DNA of 64,000 bases from assembly GCA_020639255.1 (NCBI GenBank), contig JACKGZ010000004.1, forward strand, positions 124,001-188,000. Direction: 5' to 3'. Position numbers and translations under genes: made by a program. This DNA is from Phycisphaera sp. Lineage in GTDB: Bacteria; Planctomycetota; Phycisphaerae; Phycisphaerales; UBA1924. The notes under the pieces were generated by a model. That model was not told where the DNA came from. It saw only the letters and a list, made by a program, of their open reading frames with translations, and made no database searches. Shown one piece after another: positions 37,014-46,825 of the stretch (within the stretch, counting starts at the first letter, position 1; each line of letters begins with the position of its first letter).

Positions 37014-37580
37014 TTAAGCCAGGAGACCCGTGATCCCACCGGTCCGACGCACCGCCGAGTACCGCGCCAGGGCGTCCTCGATGATGGCATCCGCCACCTC
37101 GGCGGGCATGATCTCGTCCACCTCGACCTCCTTGCCCTCCAGGGTCTTGTAGTCCTCGAAGAACCGTCGCATCATCCGGATCGAGTACTGCGAGAAGTCG
37201 CTGGCCTTGTGAAAGTCGGCAAACTCGGGGTCGTTGCAGAGCACCGCCACGATCTTGTGGTCGGGCTCGCCGTCGTCGATCATGGTCATCACGCCGATCG
37301 CCCGGGCGTCGCAGAGGCAGAGGCTGGGGATCTTCTCGGTGCAGAAGACGAGCACGTCGAGGGGGTCGTTGTCCTCGGCGAGGGTCTGGGGCACGAAGCC
37401 GTAGTTGGCGGGGTAGTAAACCGCCGACGAGAGGACCCGATCGAGCTTGATCATGCCCGTGGACTTGTCGAGCTCGTACTTGTTGCTGGAGCCCTTGGGG
37501 ATCTCGATGATCGCGCGGAAGTTCCGGGGGAGTTCGAGCCCCTGAATGCCGGGGGTGACGTCGTGCCAGGGGTGGACCAT
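37014..37580 (-). CDS. ppa: Inorganic pyrophosphatase, family I
   Basis: The product is 188 aa from ATG 37580 (MVHPWHDVTPG). It hydrolyses pyrophosphate to drive biosynthesis. ELPRNFRAIIEIPKGSSNKYE is the N-terminal family block, SSAVYYPANYGFVPQTL follows, and EDNDPLDVLVF is the signature with three metal-binding aspartates. The much longer open frame upstream is antisense to pgi and not coding. It is divergent from pgi with 96 bp between starts. Confidence 0.96.
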   Translation of the reverse strand: MVHPWHDVTPGIQGLELPRNFRAIIEIPKGSSNKYELDKSTGMIKLDRVLSSAVYYPANYGFVPQTLAEDNDPLDVLVFCTEKIPSLCLCDARAIGVMTMIDDGEPDHKIVAVLCNDPEFADFHKASDFSQYSIRMMRRFFEDYKTLEGKEVEVDEIMPAEVADAIIEDALARYSAVRRTGGITGLLA

Positions 37581-37676
37581 CGAAGCGGGCTCCGTATACA
37601 GGGCGTGTGGCGACTCTATCGGCCAGCCGCCCCCGCGTCTGGTGCGGGATGCCGAGGTAGAACATACGCTTGACGC

Positions 37677-39096
<1,420 letters not shown>

Positions 39097-39107
<11 letters not shown>

Positions 39108-39510
39108 CGACCCCAAAGCCTACCACCGGCAGTGGAAGGCTAAGCATGATGGCTCTGCTGGCACTTTTGCGCTTGGATGCCTTTCGCTGTCACTCTTGTT
39201 CCCCGGTGGCGCCGCGATTGTTGGCATCCTCCTGTTCATCATCTACGGCACTACAGCAGGCTTCATTCTCATGTGCGCGTTGATCATCGCCGGCGCGGTT
39301 TGGCTTTATAAATCAACAAACGATTCCAGTAGAAATAAGAATCAACAGAAACTCCAAGAACTCGCCTTGCGCTCTCTCGAATCAAATGTCTGCCCAAACT
39401 GTGGTAAATACGCGTTTCCCAGCGACACTGGCGAAGATGGTTGGTGGCGTTGCCGAGAGTGCAAGGTTGAGATTTCTCCGAATGGAATAGCACAATTTCG
39501 CAATTCGTGA
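39097..39510 (+). CDS. Small membrane protein with C-terminal zinc ribbon
   Basis: The product is 137 aa from ATG 39097, overlapping the pgi 3' end by 11 bases. Two membrane segments (about residues 22-49 and 51-72) are followed by a basic linker and a rubredoxin-like zinc ribbon CPNCG...CREC (about residues 95-120). Base composition is AT-richer than pgi. Function is unknown. It is topologically like the zinc-ribbon protein at 27489-28076, but sequence similarity is limited to the metal knuckles. Confidence 0.7.
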
Positions 39511-39531
39511 ACCGGGTTCGAATACACCTCT

Positions 39532-39546
39532 GGGTGCCACGGCTTG
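39532..39546 (+). repeat. Half copy of the GGGTGCCACGGCTTG repeat
   Basis: These 15 bases are identical to one arm of the perfect hairpin at 54586-54620. The second arm is missing here. The copy lies in the short gap between the two AT-richer membrane genes. Confidence 0.7.
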
Positions 39547-39549
39547 CCA

Positions 39550-39572
39550 GAGTACTGGTCGCCCAAGATCGT
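39550..39572 (+). repeat. Duplicated fragment of the cupin gene 5' end
   Basis: These 23 bases match 40249-40271, inside the cupin gene, at 22 of 23 positions. In the same frame they would encode EYWSPKIV against ECWSPKIV. This looks like a remnant of a partial duplication, with the AT-richer gene at 39587-40165 now between the copies. Confidence 0.65.
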
Positions 39573-39586
39573 GACACCCGGCGAAG

Positions 39587-40165
39587 TTATGGGAGAACGA
39601 CGTCTCTCTCAGCCTCATCTACTTGAGTTTGCAGCCCGAGTTTGGCGAGTTCTGCCTTTGCTTCGTTCAACGAATCTCCGCTGGATCGAGCCAACACCCG
39701 AACGACTTGGTTGTCTCGAAGCAAGTAGAGACTGCGCTCGACAGGGAGAACCTTTGGGGGTGCTTTGACCATCGGCATTGGCTTGACGTACACCCTCACC
39801 CAGCCTTGATACAAGCCGGATGAACCTTCTGATGCTTCGTCCCGACTCATCAAGTCATCAAGTTCGTGCCGAGAGAGTTCGTATCGCTTGGACGAATGCA
39901 ATGCCGTGACCCGTTTCGTAATTCGGTAAATGGATTGAATGAGGCTCCACAAAGCGAGAGCATATAGAAACTCAGGTGAGTACTTCGGACCACCCGAAAA
40001 CTTCCACGCGATAATGATCAATATTGGCGCTGCGAGAAATGCCCACAAGTCAGGCCTGCTGGCAAGAAATATCAACTTCGGAGAAACGGCTGAGTAAGCA
40101 GTAAACTTCTCATCGTCGAGTTGGAATGTTGAGACGAAATCATCAGATGTGATCGGAGAACGCAT
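39587..40165 (-). CDS. Membrane protein of unknown function, AT-richer
   Basis: The product is 192 aa from ATG 40165 with AAGGG upstream; a GTG two codons earlier is possible. Two membrane segments lie at about residues 40-56 and 64-80, followed by a charged cytoplasmic region with GWVRVYVKPMPMV and SLYLLRDNQVVRVLAR, likely beta-strands. No family is recognised. Base composition is AT-richer than the flanks. It is convergent with the zinc-ribbon gene and divergent from the cupin gene. Confidence 0.65.
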   Translation of the reverse strand: MRSPITSDDFVSTFQLDDEKFTAYSAVSPKLIFLASRPDLWAFLAAPILIIIAWKFSGGPKYSPEFLYALALWSLIQSIYRITKRVTALHSSKRYELSRHELDDLMSRDEASEGSSGLYQGWVRVYVKPMPMVKAPPKVLPVERSLYLLRDNQVVRVLARSSGDSLNEAKAELAKLGLQTQVDEAERDVVLP

Positions 40166-40206
40166 CGGCACCCTTCGGAATGAACTCCTGAATCCTACAC
40201 TGCCGC

Positions 40207-40569
40207 ATGCACCCCACCCACATCCCCACCAAGCTCGCCAGCTTCTCCGAGTGCTGGTCGCCCAAGATCGTCGCTTCGCTCAACGGGCAGGAGGTGAAGC
40301 TCGCCCGGCTCTCGGGGGCGTTCGTGTGGCACAAGCACGACGAGGCGGACGAGCTGTTCTACGTCCTGGAGGGGCGTCTGCGGATGGAGTTCCGGGATGG
40401 ATCGGTCGTGATGGGCGTGGGCGACATGCTCGTGGTGCCGCGGGGTGTAGAGCACCGCCCGGTGGCCCAGGCCGAGCCCTGCGCGGTGATGCTCTTCGAG
40501 CCGGTGGGCGTGGTGAACACGGGAGATGCGCCGCGGGGCGAGCTGACGAACGAGGCCGAGCGGATCTGA
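40207..40569 (+). CDS. Small cupin-domain protein
   Basis: The product is 120 aa with a single cupin barrel. The first motif WHKHDEADELFYVLEGRLRM has the HxH and glutamate metal ligands. The second motif is DMLVVPRGVEHRPVAQAE with the histidine. Such proteins are often mannose-6-phosphate-isomerase-like or dioxygenase-like; the substrate is unknown. It heads a same-strand run into HMG-CoA lyase with 35 bp between. Confidence 0.88.
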   Translation: MHPTHIPTKLASFSECWSPKIVASLNGQEVKLARLSGAFVWHKHDEADELFYVLEGRLRMEFRDGSVVMGVGDMLVVPRGVEHRPVAQAEPCAVMLFEPVGVVNTGDAPRGELTNEAERI

Positions 40570-40604
40570 GCCTGCCGACGCCCCCGTTGCCATACCATGC
40601 CCCG

Positions 40605-41522
40605 ATGGCTGAGCGTGTGCGGATCACCGATGTTTCGCCCCGGGACGGGCTGCAGAACGAGCCCCTGCGCGCGGACGGCTCGTCGATCCCGACCGAGGAC
40701 AAGGCGCGGCTCGTGCGGGCGCTCAGCCTGACGGGCGTCGACGAGATCGAGGTGACGAGCTTCGTGAGCCCCAGGTGGGTGCCGCAGCTTGGGGATGCTG
40801 CGGAACTCTGCAAGCTGGTGACGCGATCCAAGCCGCTCGGGCTCTCGATGAGTGCCTTGGTGCCCAACGAGAAGGGCATGCAGGCGCTGCTGGCGGCGAA
40901 TGAATCGGTCGGCATGAAGCTGATCGACAAGGCGAGCGTCTTTGCCGCGGCGAGCGAGACGTTCAGCCGGAAGAACACCAACGCGACGATCGCCGAGACG
41001 ATCGAACGCTTCCGCCCGATCGTGCCGACGGCGCGCGACCACGGCCTGGCGGTGCGCGGCTACGTCTCGTGCATCATCGCGTGCCCCTTCGAGGGTGTTG
41101 TGACGCCCGAGGCGGTGCTCGCGGTGTGCAAACAACTCGAAGAGCTCGGCGTCGACGAGATCGACCTCGGCGACACGATCGGCGCCGGGTGCACCGAGAC
41201 GATGGCGGCGCTCCTGGCGTGTGTGACGAGTGAGATCGACCCGGCCAGGCTCGTCCTGCATCTGCACGACACGTTCGGCAGGGCCGCCGAGTGCGTGCGG
41301 GTGGCCCTGGCGATGGGGATCCGGTCCTTCGACGGCTCGGCGGCGGGCCTGGGCGGGTGCCCGTACGCCTCCACCGAGACAAGCCGAGCGCCGGGGAACA
41401 TCGCGACGAACCTGCTCGTGCGCACGATCCACGACGCCGGCTACGAGACGGGCGTGGACCTCGAGAAGCTCGCCGAGGCGTCGCGCGTGGCGCAGGAGAT
41501 CACCGCGGGAGCGCCGGCGTGA
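40605..41522 (+). CDS. Hydroxymethylglutaryl-CoA lyase
   Basis: The enzyme cleaves HMG-CoA to acetoacetate and acetyl-CoA, the last step of leucine breakdown. The 305-aa protein starts at ATG 40605. It has ITDVSPRDGLQNEP (metal-binding aspartate and substrate arginine), LVLHLHDTFGRA with the HxH metal ligands, and GLGGCPYAS with the catalytic cysteine of the signature loop. It is an aldolase-type TIM barrel of normal length. The stop overlaps the next start (GTGA). Confidence 0.94.
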   Translation: MAERVRITDVSPRDGLQNEPLRADGSSIPTEDKARLVRALSLTGVDEIEVTSFVSPRWVPQLGDAAELCKLVTRSKPLGLSMSALVPNEKGMQALLAANESVGMKLIDKASVFAAASETFSRKNTNATIAETIERFRPIVPTARDHGLAVRGYVSCIIACPFEGVVTPEAVLAVCKQLEELGVDEIDLGDTIGAGCTETMAALLACVTSEIDPARLVLHLHDTFGRAAECVRVALAMGIRSFDGSAAGLGGCPYASTETSRAPGNIATNLLVRTIHDAGYETGVDLEKLAEASRVAQEITAGAPA

Positions 41523-42268
41523 TCCGCACCGAGACGATCGAACGCGACGGCAGATCGATCGCGGTGGTGCTGCTCGATCGCCCCGAGAAGCGCAACGCGC
41601 TGACGCCGGACATGCTGGCTGCGCTCTGCACGGCGCTCGAAGAGGCGCCGAAAACGCACGACGCAGTGGTGCTGGCGGGCGAGGGCAAGCTCTTCTGCGC
41701 GGGGTTCGACCTCTCGCTCTGCAAGGACGACCCGAGCGGCGAGACGATGCGCAAGCTGCTCACCAGGCTGAGCCGGGCCTGCACGATCATGCGCCGGACC
41801 GAGAAGCCCGTCGTCATCGCGGCCCACGGCGCAGCGATCGCCGGCGGGTGTGCCCTGCTCGGCGGTGGCGACGTTGTTGTTTCGGACATCCACGCCAAGC
41901 TCGGTTATCCCGTCACGAAGATCGGCGTCTCGCCCGCGGTCAGTGCGCCGTTTTTGTCGTACAACGTGACCACGGGTACGAGCCGGGAGATGCTGCTTGT
42001 GCCCGAACTCGTCTCGGGCGAAGCTGCACACGCCAAGAGCCTTGTGCACGAACTCGTCGACTTACGCGAAGACGTACGCGACAAAGCGATCTCGATTGCG
42101 GCGAACCTCGCAGACAAGCCGTCCCATGCATACGCAGCGACGAAAAGTCTGCTCAATCAGCTCGAGGGCACGGACGACGGCGAGGCTTTCCGCCTTGCGC
42201 TCGATGCCTCCCTCGCTCTCACCGGCGGCGAAGAAGAACAACGCCTCCTCGCCCAGCTCGATCTCTAA
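41519..42268 (+). CDS. Enoyl-CoA hydratase/isomerase family protein
   Basis: The product is 249 aa from GTG 41519. The crotonase fold is visible: LLDRPEKRNALTPDM at the N-terminus, KLFCAGFDLSL for the CoA oxyanion hole, and AAHGAAIAGGCALLGGGDVV. The usual catalytic glutamate positions are not obvious, so the exact reaction is uncertain. Next to HMG-CoA lyase, methylglutaconyl-CoA hydratase is a reasonable guess. A second crotonase gene follows after 14 bp. Confidence 0.9.
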   Translation: MIRTETIERDGRSIAVVLLDRPEKRNALTPDMLAALCTALEEAPKTHDAVVLAGEGKLFCAGFDLSLCKDDPSGETMRKLLTRLSRACTIMRRTEKPVVIAAHGAAIAGGCALLGGGDVVVSDIHAKLGYPVTKIGVSPAVSAPFLSYNVTTGTSREMLLVPELVSGEAAHAKSLVHELVDLREDVRDKAISIAANLADKPSHAYAATKSLLNQLEGTDDGEAFRLALDASLALTGGEEEQRLLAQLDL

Positions 42269-42282
42269 AGAAGGAACGCCCC

Positions 42283-43047
42283 GTGCCCGACCTTGCCACA
42301 CTCACCATCGCAGGCCCCATCACCACGCTCACCTTCAACCGTCCCGACGCGCACAACGCGTTGTCGATAGCGATGCTCACCGATGCGCACAGATGCATGG
42401 ACGAGGTCGAATCACTGGCGCGATCGGACAGCGCCCCCACCGTTCTCGTTGTGACCGGCGCTGGTCGGAGCTTCTGCGCGGGCATGGACCTCAAGGAAGT
42501 CATCATCGAGGACGACCCCACGCTCCCGGTGCAACTCCTCGAATCGCTCGCGCGTCTGACGCATCGAATTCGCCTGCTCCCGATGGTTGTGGTCGGACGC
42601 GTCAATGGGGCTGCAATCGGTGGCGGGTGCGGGCTCGTGACGGTCTGTGACCTTGCGATCACGCACGCCGACGCCAAGCTCGGCTTCCCCGAGGTCGACC
42701 TTGGCCTCTGCCCCGCGGTCGTCGCGCCGTGGCTCGTCCGCAAGATCGGCCCGGGCAAGGCCCGCCAGGTTCTGCTCTCGGGCGGCCTGATGTCCGGAGC
42801 TACCGCATTCGAGTTCGGGATCGTGTCGAGCACGGTCGAAACGCGCGATGAACTCGACGGTGCGGTGCGAAAACTCACGAACACGCTCGCCACGGGTGGG
42901 CGCGAGGCGCTCGGCGCGACGAAGAAACTCCTCAATACGCTCGACGGCTCGAACGACCTCGACATCCTGCTCGAAGCCGCTAAGCTCTCGGCGTCGGTCC
43001 TTGCCACCGAGGACGCCCAGAACCGGCTCAAGGCTAGGCGCAAATGA
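42283..43047 (+). CDS. Enoyl-CoA hydratase/isomerase family protein, second copy
   Basis: The product is 254 aa from GTG 42283 with a GAAGGAAC binding site. Motifs are FNRPDAHNALSIAM, SFCAGMDLKEV and GRVNGAAIGGGCGLVTVCDL, then FPEVDLGLCPAVVAP containing a likely catalytic glutamate. It differs clearly from its upstream neighbour, so the two are not a recent duplication. The stop overlaps the ribD start (ATGA), so a catabolic gene is coupled to riboflavin synthesis. Confidence 0.91.
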   Translation: MPDLATLTIAGPITTLTFNRPDAHNALSIAMLTDAHRCMDEVESLARSDSAPTVLVVTGAGRSFCAGMDLKEVIIEDDPTLPVQLLESLARLTHRIRLLPMVVVGRVNGAAIGGGCGLVTVCDLAITHADAKLGFPEVDLGLCPAVVAPWLVRKIGPGKARQVLLSGGLMSGATAFEFGIVSSTVETRDELDGAVRKLTNTLATGGREALGATKKLLNTLDGSNDLDILLEAAKLSASVLATEDAQNRLKARRK

Positions 43048-44201
43048 ACGCGACAGAGAGCGAACGCGTCAAACGCTTCCTCGAGCTTGCTGCACGCGCG
43101 GCCTGGCGCGCAGGCGGACGCGTCGAGCCCAACCCGCTCGTCGGATGTGTGATCGCCAGGGACGACACCGTCCTCGGCATCGGGCACCATCAGAGATTTG
43201 GCGGGCTGCACGCCGAGCGCGAGGCGCTTGCCAACGCAAAGCTCCGGGGCAACGACGTCAGGGACGCGACCGCCTATGTGACACTCGAACCCTGCTGTCA
43301 CCACGGCAAGCAGCCGCCCTGCACGGAGGCGCTCATCGAGGCCGGCATCGCGCGTGTGCTCTTCGCTCGCCACGACCCGCATGCGATCTCGGCCGGTGGA
43401 TGCAAGCTGCTGCAAGCTGCGGGCATCCAAGCCGAGCTGTGCGAGCTCTCGCAGGCCGCGATCCATGTCTCCGACCCGTTCTGCAAGCGCATCCAGACCG
43501 GCATGCCCTGGGTCGTCGCCAAGTGGGCGCAGACCGTCGACGGGCGCGTCGCGACGCGCACCGGGCAGAGCCAGTGGATCAGCTCCAGCCGATCACGCTC
43601 GCGTGTGCACCGCCTGCGCGAACGCATGGACGCGATCATCACGGGCCTCGGCACGGCGACCGTCGACGACCCGTTGCTGACCGCTCGCGTCGGTCGCACT
43701 CCAAGACGAGAGCCGAGGCGCGTCATCATCGACACCGACCTCGACCTCCCGATCACGTCGAAACTCGTGCAGACCGCGCGAGAGGTTCCGGTGACGGCGT
43801 GCTGCGCCAACGAACTGAAGTCCGGCGCGTTCCTCAAGCCACGCCGAGACGCACTCGAAGCGATGGGCGTCGAGATCATGGGCGTCCGCTCCGACAGCCG
43901 GCGCCTCGACCTTGACGTCATGCTCAGACAACTCGTCGAGACCTACGACGTCACCAACGCACTCATCGAGTGCGGCCCGGGCCTGCTCGGATCGTTCTTC
44001 GAGTTCGACCTGATCGACGAAGCCATCGTCTACATCGCCCCGATGCTGCTCGGCGACGAGCAGGCCAAAGCGGCTGCCTCGGGTCGCACCGTGCCCACGC
44101 TCTCGGGCGGACGCAACTTCCGGCTCATGAGCGTGAAACGCGTCGGCGACGATGTCGAACTCGTCTACCGCAGGCCCGTCGAGCACGCGACGATCGTGTA
44201 G
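43044..44201 (+). CDS. ribD: Riboflavin biosynthesis deaminase/reductase RibD
   Basis: This 385-aa bifunctional enzyme deaminates and then reduces the pyrimidine intermediate after GTP cyclohydrolase II. The N-terminal deaminase domain (about 1-150) has PNPLVGCVI, the zinc motif HAERE, and EPCCHHGKQPPC. The reductase domain (about 158-385) has KWAQTVDGRVATRTGQSQWI and DAIITGLGTATVDDP. No other rib genes are nearby. It is translationally coupled to the crotonase gene upstream. Confidence 0.95.
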   Translation: MNATESERVKRFLELAARAAWRAGGRVEPNPLVGCVIARDDTVLGIGHHQRFGGLHAEREALANAKLRGNDVRDATAYVTLEPCCHHGKQPPCTEALIEAGIARVLFARHDPHAISAGGCKLLQAAGIQAELCELSQAAIHVSDPFCKRIQTGMPWVVAKWAQTVDGRVATRTGQSQWISSSRSRSRVHRLRERMDAIITGLGTATVDDPLLTARVGRTPRREPRRVIIDTDLDLPITSKLVQTAREVPVTACCANELKSGAFLKPRRDALEAMGVEIMGVRSDSRRLDLDVMLRQLVETYDVTNALIECGPGLLGSFFEFDLIDEAIVYIAPMLLGDEQAKAAASGRTVPTLSGGRNFRLMSVKRVGDDVELVYRRPVEHATIV

Positions 44202-44216
44202 CAGAAAGGGCCAGAT

Positions 44217-44275
44217 AGCAGATAGCCAGAAGGCCAGATTCGGAATGGTCTTCTTTGGCCATCTGGCCATTTGCT
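44217..44275. repeat. Imperfect inverted repeat after ribD
   Basis: Arm 44217-44236 (AGCAGATAGCCAGAAGGCCA) is the inverse of 44256-44275 at 17 of 20 positions, with a 19-nt loop. It fills the gap between the convergent ribD and ygfZ genes and contains several GGCCA/TGGCC subrepeats. It may also stop transcription, but there is no clear T-tract. Confidence 0.7.
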
Positions 44276-44288
44276 CTTTGGCGATTTC

Positions 44289-45491
44289 TCAAGTTCGCAA
44301 GAACTTGAGCCCTTCCTGAATCACCGCCGCGACCTCGCCCTCGTCTGTCCGAACGACCATGTTCGTGCCCGGCTCGTGGAAGTCCCAACGCACCGACGCG
44401 AGGCATATCACCTGACCGCCCAGCATCGGGCTGACGGTCGAGCTTGTGACGGCTCCGACCACCTGACCCGCCGCGACCAATTCCGACCCCGTCACGGGCT
44501 GCGGGTCGTCGGGCGAGCTGCCCACGCGGAGCGCCACGACGGTCTGCTTCGGGTGACCGAGCGCATCCATCCTCGCCACGATCTCCTGCCCGAGGTAGCA
44601 GCCCTTCTTGAACGACACACGCCGATGCATCACGCCCGTTTCGCCCGGCAGGCTCGTCGTGCCGAAATCCAGGTTGAACACTGGCTCGCCCGCCTCGATC
44701 CGCGCGATGTTGTACGCGTGCCAACCCGCGACGCGCAGGCCGATTTCCATGCCAGTGCCTTCGCCCCGATTCAGGCCCGCGTTCTCCTGACCGATCTCGT
44801 CCTGCCCGTCCGGCATGCCGAGTTCGCACAGGCGTGTGTACACCGCCTCGGCGTCGTCTTTGCTCATCACCAGCCCAAACGCCGGCACGCCCACCGCGTC
44901 GCTGCGATCGAAATAGACCGCCCTGCCCGCGATCACGACCTCACACGTCTCGCCGCTCTCGATCTCGTGCGCCGCCTTGCCTGCCTTCGTCTCGCCGGCC
45001 GCGAGCTCGAGCAGCCGTGCCGACTTCGGCCCGATCAGCGCCACGCGGTGCATCGACTGCGACACATCCTTCAGCACCGCGTCCTCGGCGAAGATGTACG
45101 CGTCGAGCGTCGCCACGAAGTGCGCCGCCTGGTGCACGTCCACGTCGAACAGCACACGGTCGCCGAACCCGATCACCCGCACATCCGCGTCGATCCGACC
45201 CTTGCGGCTGAGCCAGAAGCTCTCGGCCCACTTCATCGCCCCGCCGTCGAGCGGCTTGAGTTCCTGCGTCAGCATCCGGTTCAGAAACTCGATGCGGTCC
45301 GTGCCTGTCATTTGCACCGTGCCGCGATGGGGCTGGTCGATCAGCACGCAATTCTTGCGAAGGGCCGCGTACTCCAGCTCGACCGGCCCGAGCGTCTGCG
45401 CCACCTCCACCCCCGCGTCGGGCGGGCCATACGGCGCCAGCTCGGCGTTTCGACGAAGCAGCTCGGCACGAAGCGGTGAGGGGTTGGCCAT
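44289..45491 (-). CDS. ygfZ: Folate-binding YgfZ/GcvT-like protein
   Basis: YgfZ proteins bind tetrahydrofolate and help assemble or repair iron-sulfur enzymes. The 400-aa protein starts at ATG 45491. The family signature K-G-C-Y-L-G-Q-E (KKGCYLGQEIVARMD, about residue 302) is intact, with RKGRIDADVRVIGFGDRVL earlier. It is longer than E. coli YgfZ (326 aa), mostly in the middle and at the C-terminus. The open frame upstream of 45491 is antisense to the M42 peptidase and not coding. Confidence 0.92.
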   Translation of the reverse strand: MANPSPLRAELLRRNAELAPYGPPDAGVEVAQTLGPVELEYAALRKNCVLIDQPHRGTVQMTGTDRIEFLNRMLTQELKPLDGGAMKWAESFWLSRKGRIDADVRVIGFGDRVLFDVDVHQAAHFVATLDAYIFAEDAVLKDVSQSMHRVALIGPKSARLLELAAGETKAGKAAHEIESGETCEVVIAGRAVYFDRSDAVGVPAFGLVMSKDDAEAVYTRLCELGMPDGQDEIGQENAGLNRGEGTGMEIGLRVAGWHAYNIARIEAGEPVFNLDFGTTSLPGETGVMHRRVSFKKGCYLGQEIVARMDALGHPKQTVVALRVGSSPDDPQPVTGSELVAAGQVVGAVTSSTVSPMLGGQVICLASVRWDFHEPGTNMVVRTDEGEVAAVIQEGLKFLRT

Positions 45492-45611
45492 AGACCCAAC
45501 CCTAGGCAGATCCGTGCCGATTCCCTGATCCCCGGAACCACGCCCGCCCCGGGCCCTACACTCCCGCTCAGGGGGTCCCCCAATCCATCTACCTCTAAAG
45601 GAGTGTGCCGA

Positions 45612-46679
45612 ATGAACGTCGATCTGCTCGCCCGTCTGTGTGAAACCCCCGGCGTCCCCGGGCGAGAAGAGCGCGTCCGCGCACTCATCGAGAAGGAAAT
45701 CAAGGGACTCTTCGACTCCGTCGAAACCGACGCAATGGGCTCGCTCATCTGCCGTCGCAAACCCCGCGGCAAGGACAACAAACCCACGAACGCCAAAGAC
45801 CCCAAGGTCGTCATGCTGCTCTGTCACATGGACGAGATCGGCTTCTACGTCTCACACGTCGACGACGACGGCTTCCTCTGGGTCAACAACGCCGGCGGCT
45901 TCGACACACGCAACCTCTTCTCCAGGCGTGTCCTCGTCTGCACCGAGCACGGCGACTTCCACGCCGTCATGAACCCCGGCGGCAAGCCCGTCCACATCGC
46001 CTCCGCCGACGACCGCAAGAAGGTCCCCGAGATCCCCGAGTTCTTCATCGACACCGGCATGCCCGCAGCCGAGGTCAAGAAGAAGATCCAGGTCGGCGAC
46101 TACATCGTCATGGACGAGCCCTTCCGCGAGATGGGCGACAAGCTCGTCTCCAAGGCCCTCGACAACCGCGTCGCCTGCTGGCTCGGCATCGAGTCCATCC
46201 GCCAGCTCGACAAGGCCAAGAAAGGCCACGCGACCGAGATCGTTGTCTCGTTCACCGTCCAGGAAGAGGTCGGCCTCCGCGGCGCCAAGACCTCCTCTTA
46301 CGCCGTCCGCCCCGACATCGGCCTCGGACTCGACGTCACGCTCGCCTGCGACACCCCGGGCGTGCCCAGGCAGGAGTGCGTCTCCGTCCAGGGCAAGGGC
46401 TTCGCGCTCCATATCAAGGACGGCTCGTTCATCTCCGATCGCGCGCTGACCAGCGAGATCCAGTCGATCGCCGAGAAGAAGAAGATCAAGTTCCAACGCT
46501 CGATCCTCGCCGCGGGCGGCCAAGACGGCGCCGCCGCCCAGCAGGCCGCCTCGGGCGCCAAAGCCGTGGGCATCACCGTCGGGACACGCTACATCCACAC
46601 CGTCACCGAGATGTGCGACAGGGGCGACCTCGAAGCCGCCCGGGACATCCTGGCTGCCTACCTCGAAGTCGCCAAGTAA
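45612..46679 (+). CDS. M42-family aminopeptidase
   Basis: The product is 355 aa; ATG 45612 follows AAAGGAG. Zinc ligands and catalytic residues are in MLLCHMDEIGF, SKALDNRVACWLG, FTVQEEVGLRGAK (catalytic Glu pair) and LGLDVTLACDTP, with a final histidine in YIHTVTEM. The fold is the M42 tetrahedral aminopeptidase/endoglucanase type. It is cytoplasmic, with no signal peptide, and likely finishes degradation of peptides. Confidence 0.93.
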   Translation: MNVDLLARLCETPGVPGREERVRALIEKEIKGLFDSVETDAMGSLICRRKPRGKDNKPTNAKDPKVVMLLCHMDEIGFYVSHVDDDGFLWVNNAGGFDTRNLFSRRVLVCTEHGDFHAVMNPGGKPVHIASADDRKKVPEIPEFFIDTGMPAAEVKKKIQVGDYIVMDEPFREMGDKLVSKALDNRVACWLGIESIRQLDKAKKGHATEIVVSFTVQEEVGLRGAKTSSYAVRPDIGLGLDVTLACDTPGVPRQECVSVQGKGFALHIKDGSFISDRALTSEIQSIAEKKKIKFQRSILAAGGQDGAAAQQAASGAKAVGITVGTRYIHTVTEMCDRGDLEAARDILAAYLEVAK

Positions 46680-46825
46680 CTGGCGAAGTGACAGGCCGGG
46701 CCTCAGACCGGCCCGCAATCAGCCCGTAGACTTCAGCGTCCGAGAAGAACGAACGTCACACCCGCCGAGGATGACGCGGGCCACGCTCTGTCAACACGCA
46801 GACGGATCGAGACGAGCTGTATACA

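Noticed and set aside
39515..39525. tRNA T-loop-like GGTTCGAATAC
   Set aside because: The flanks do not pair as a T-stem, no acceptor or anticodon arm can be built, and it overlaps the gap just after a coding end.
46690..46720. GGCCGG...CCGGCC hairpin after the M42 peptidase as a terminator
   Set aside because: The stem is only 6 bp and no U-tract follows, so it was not called.
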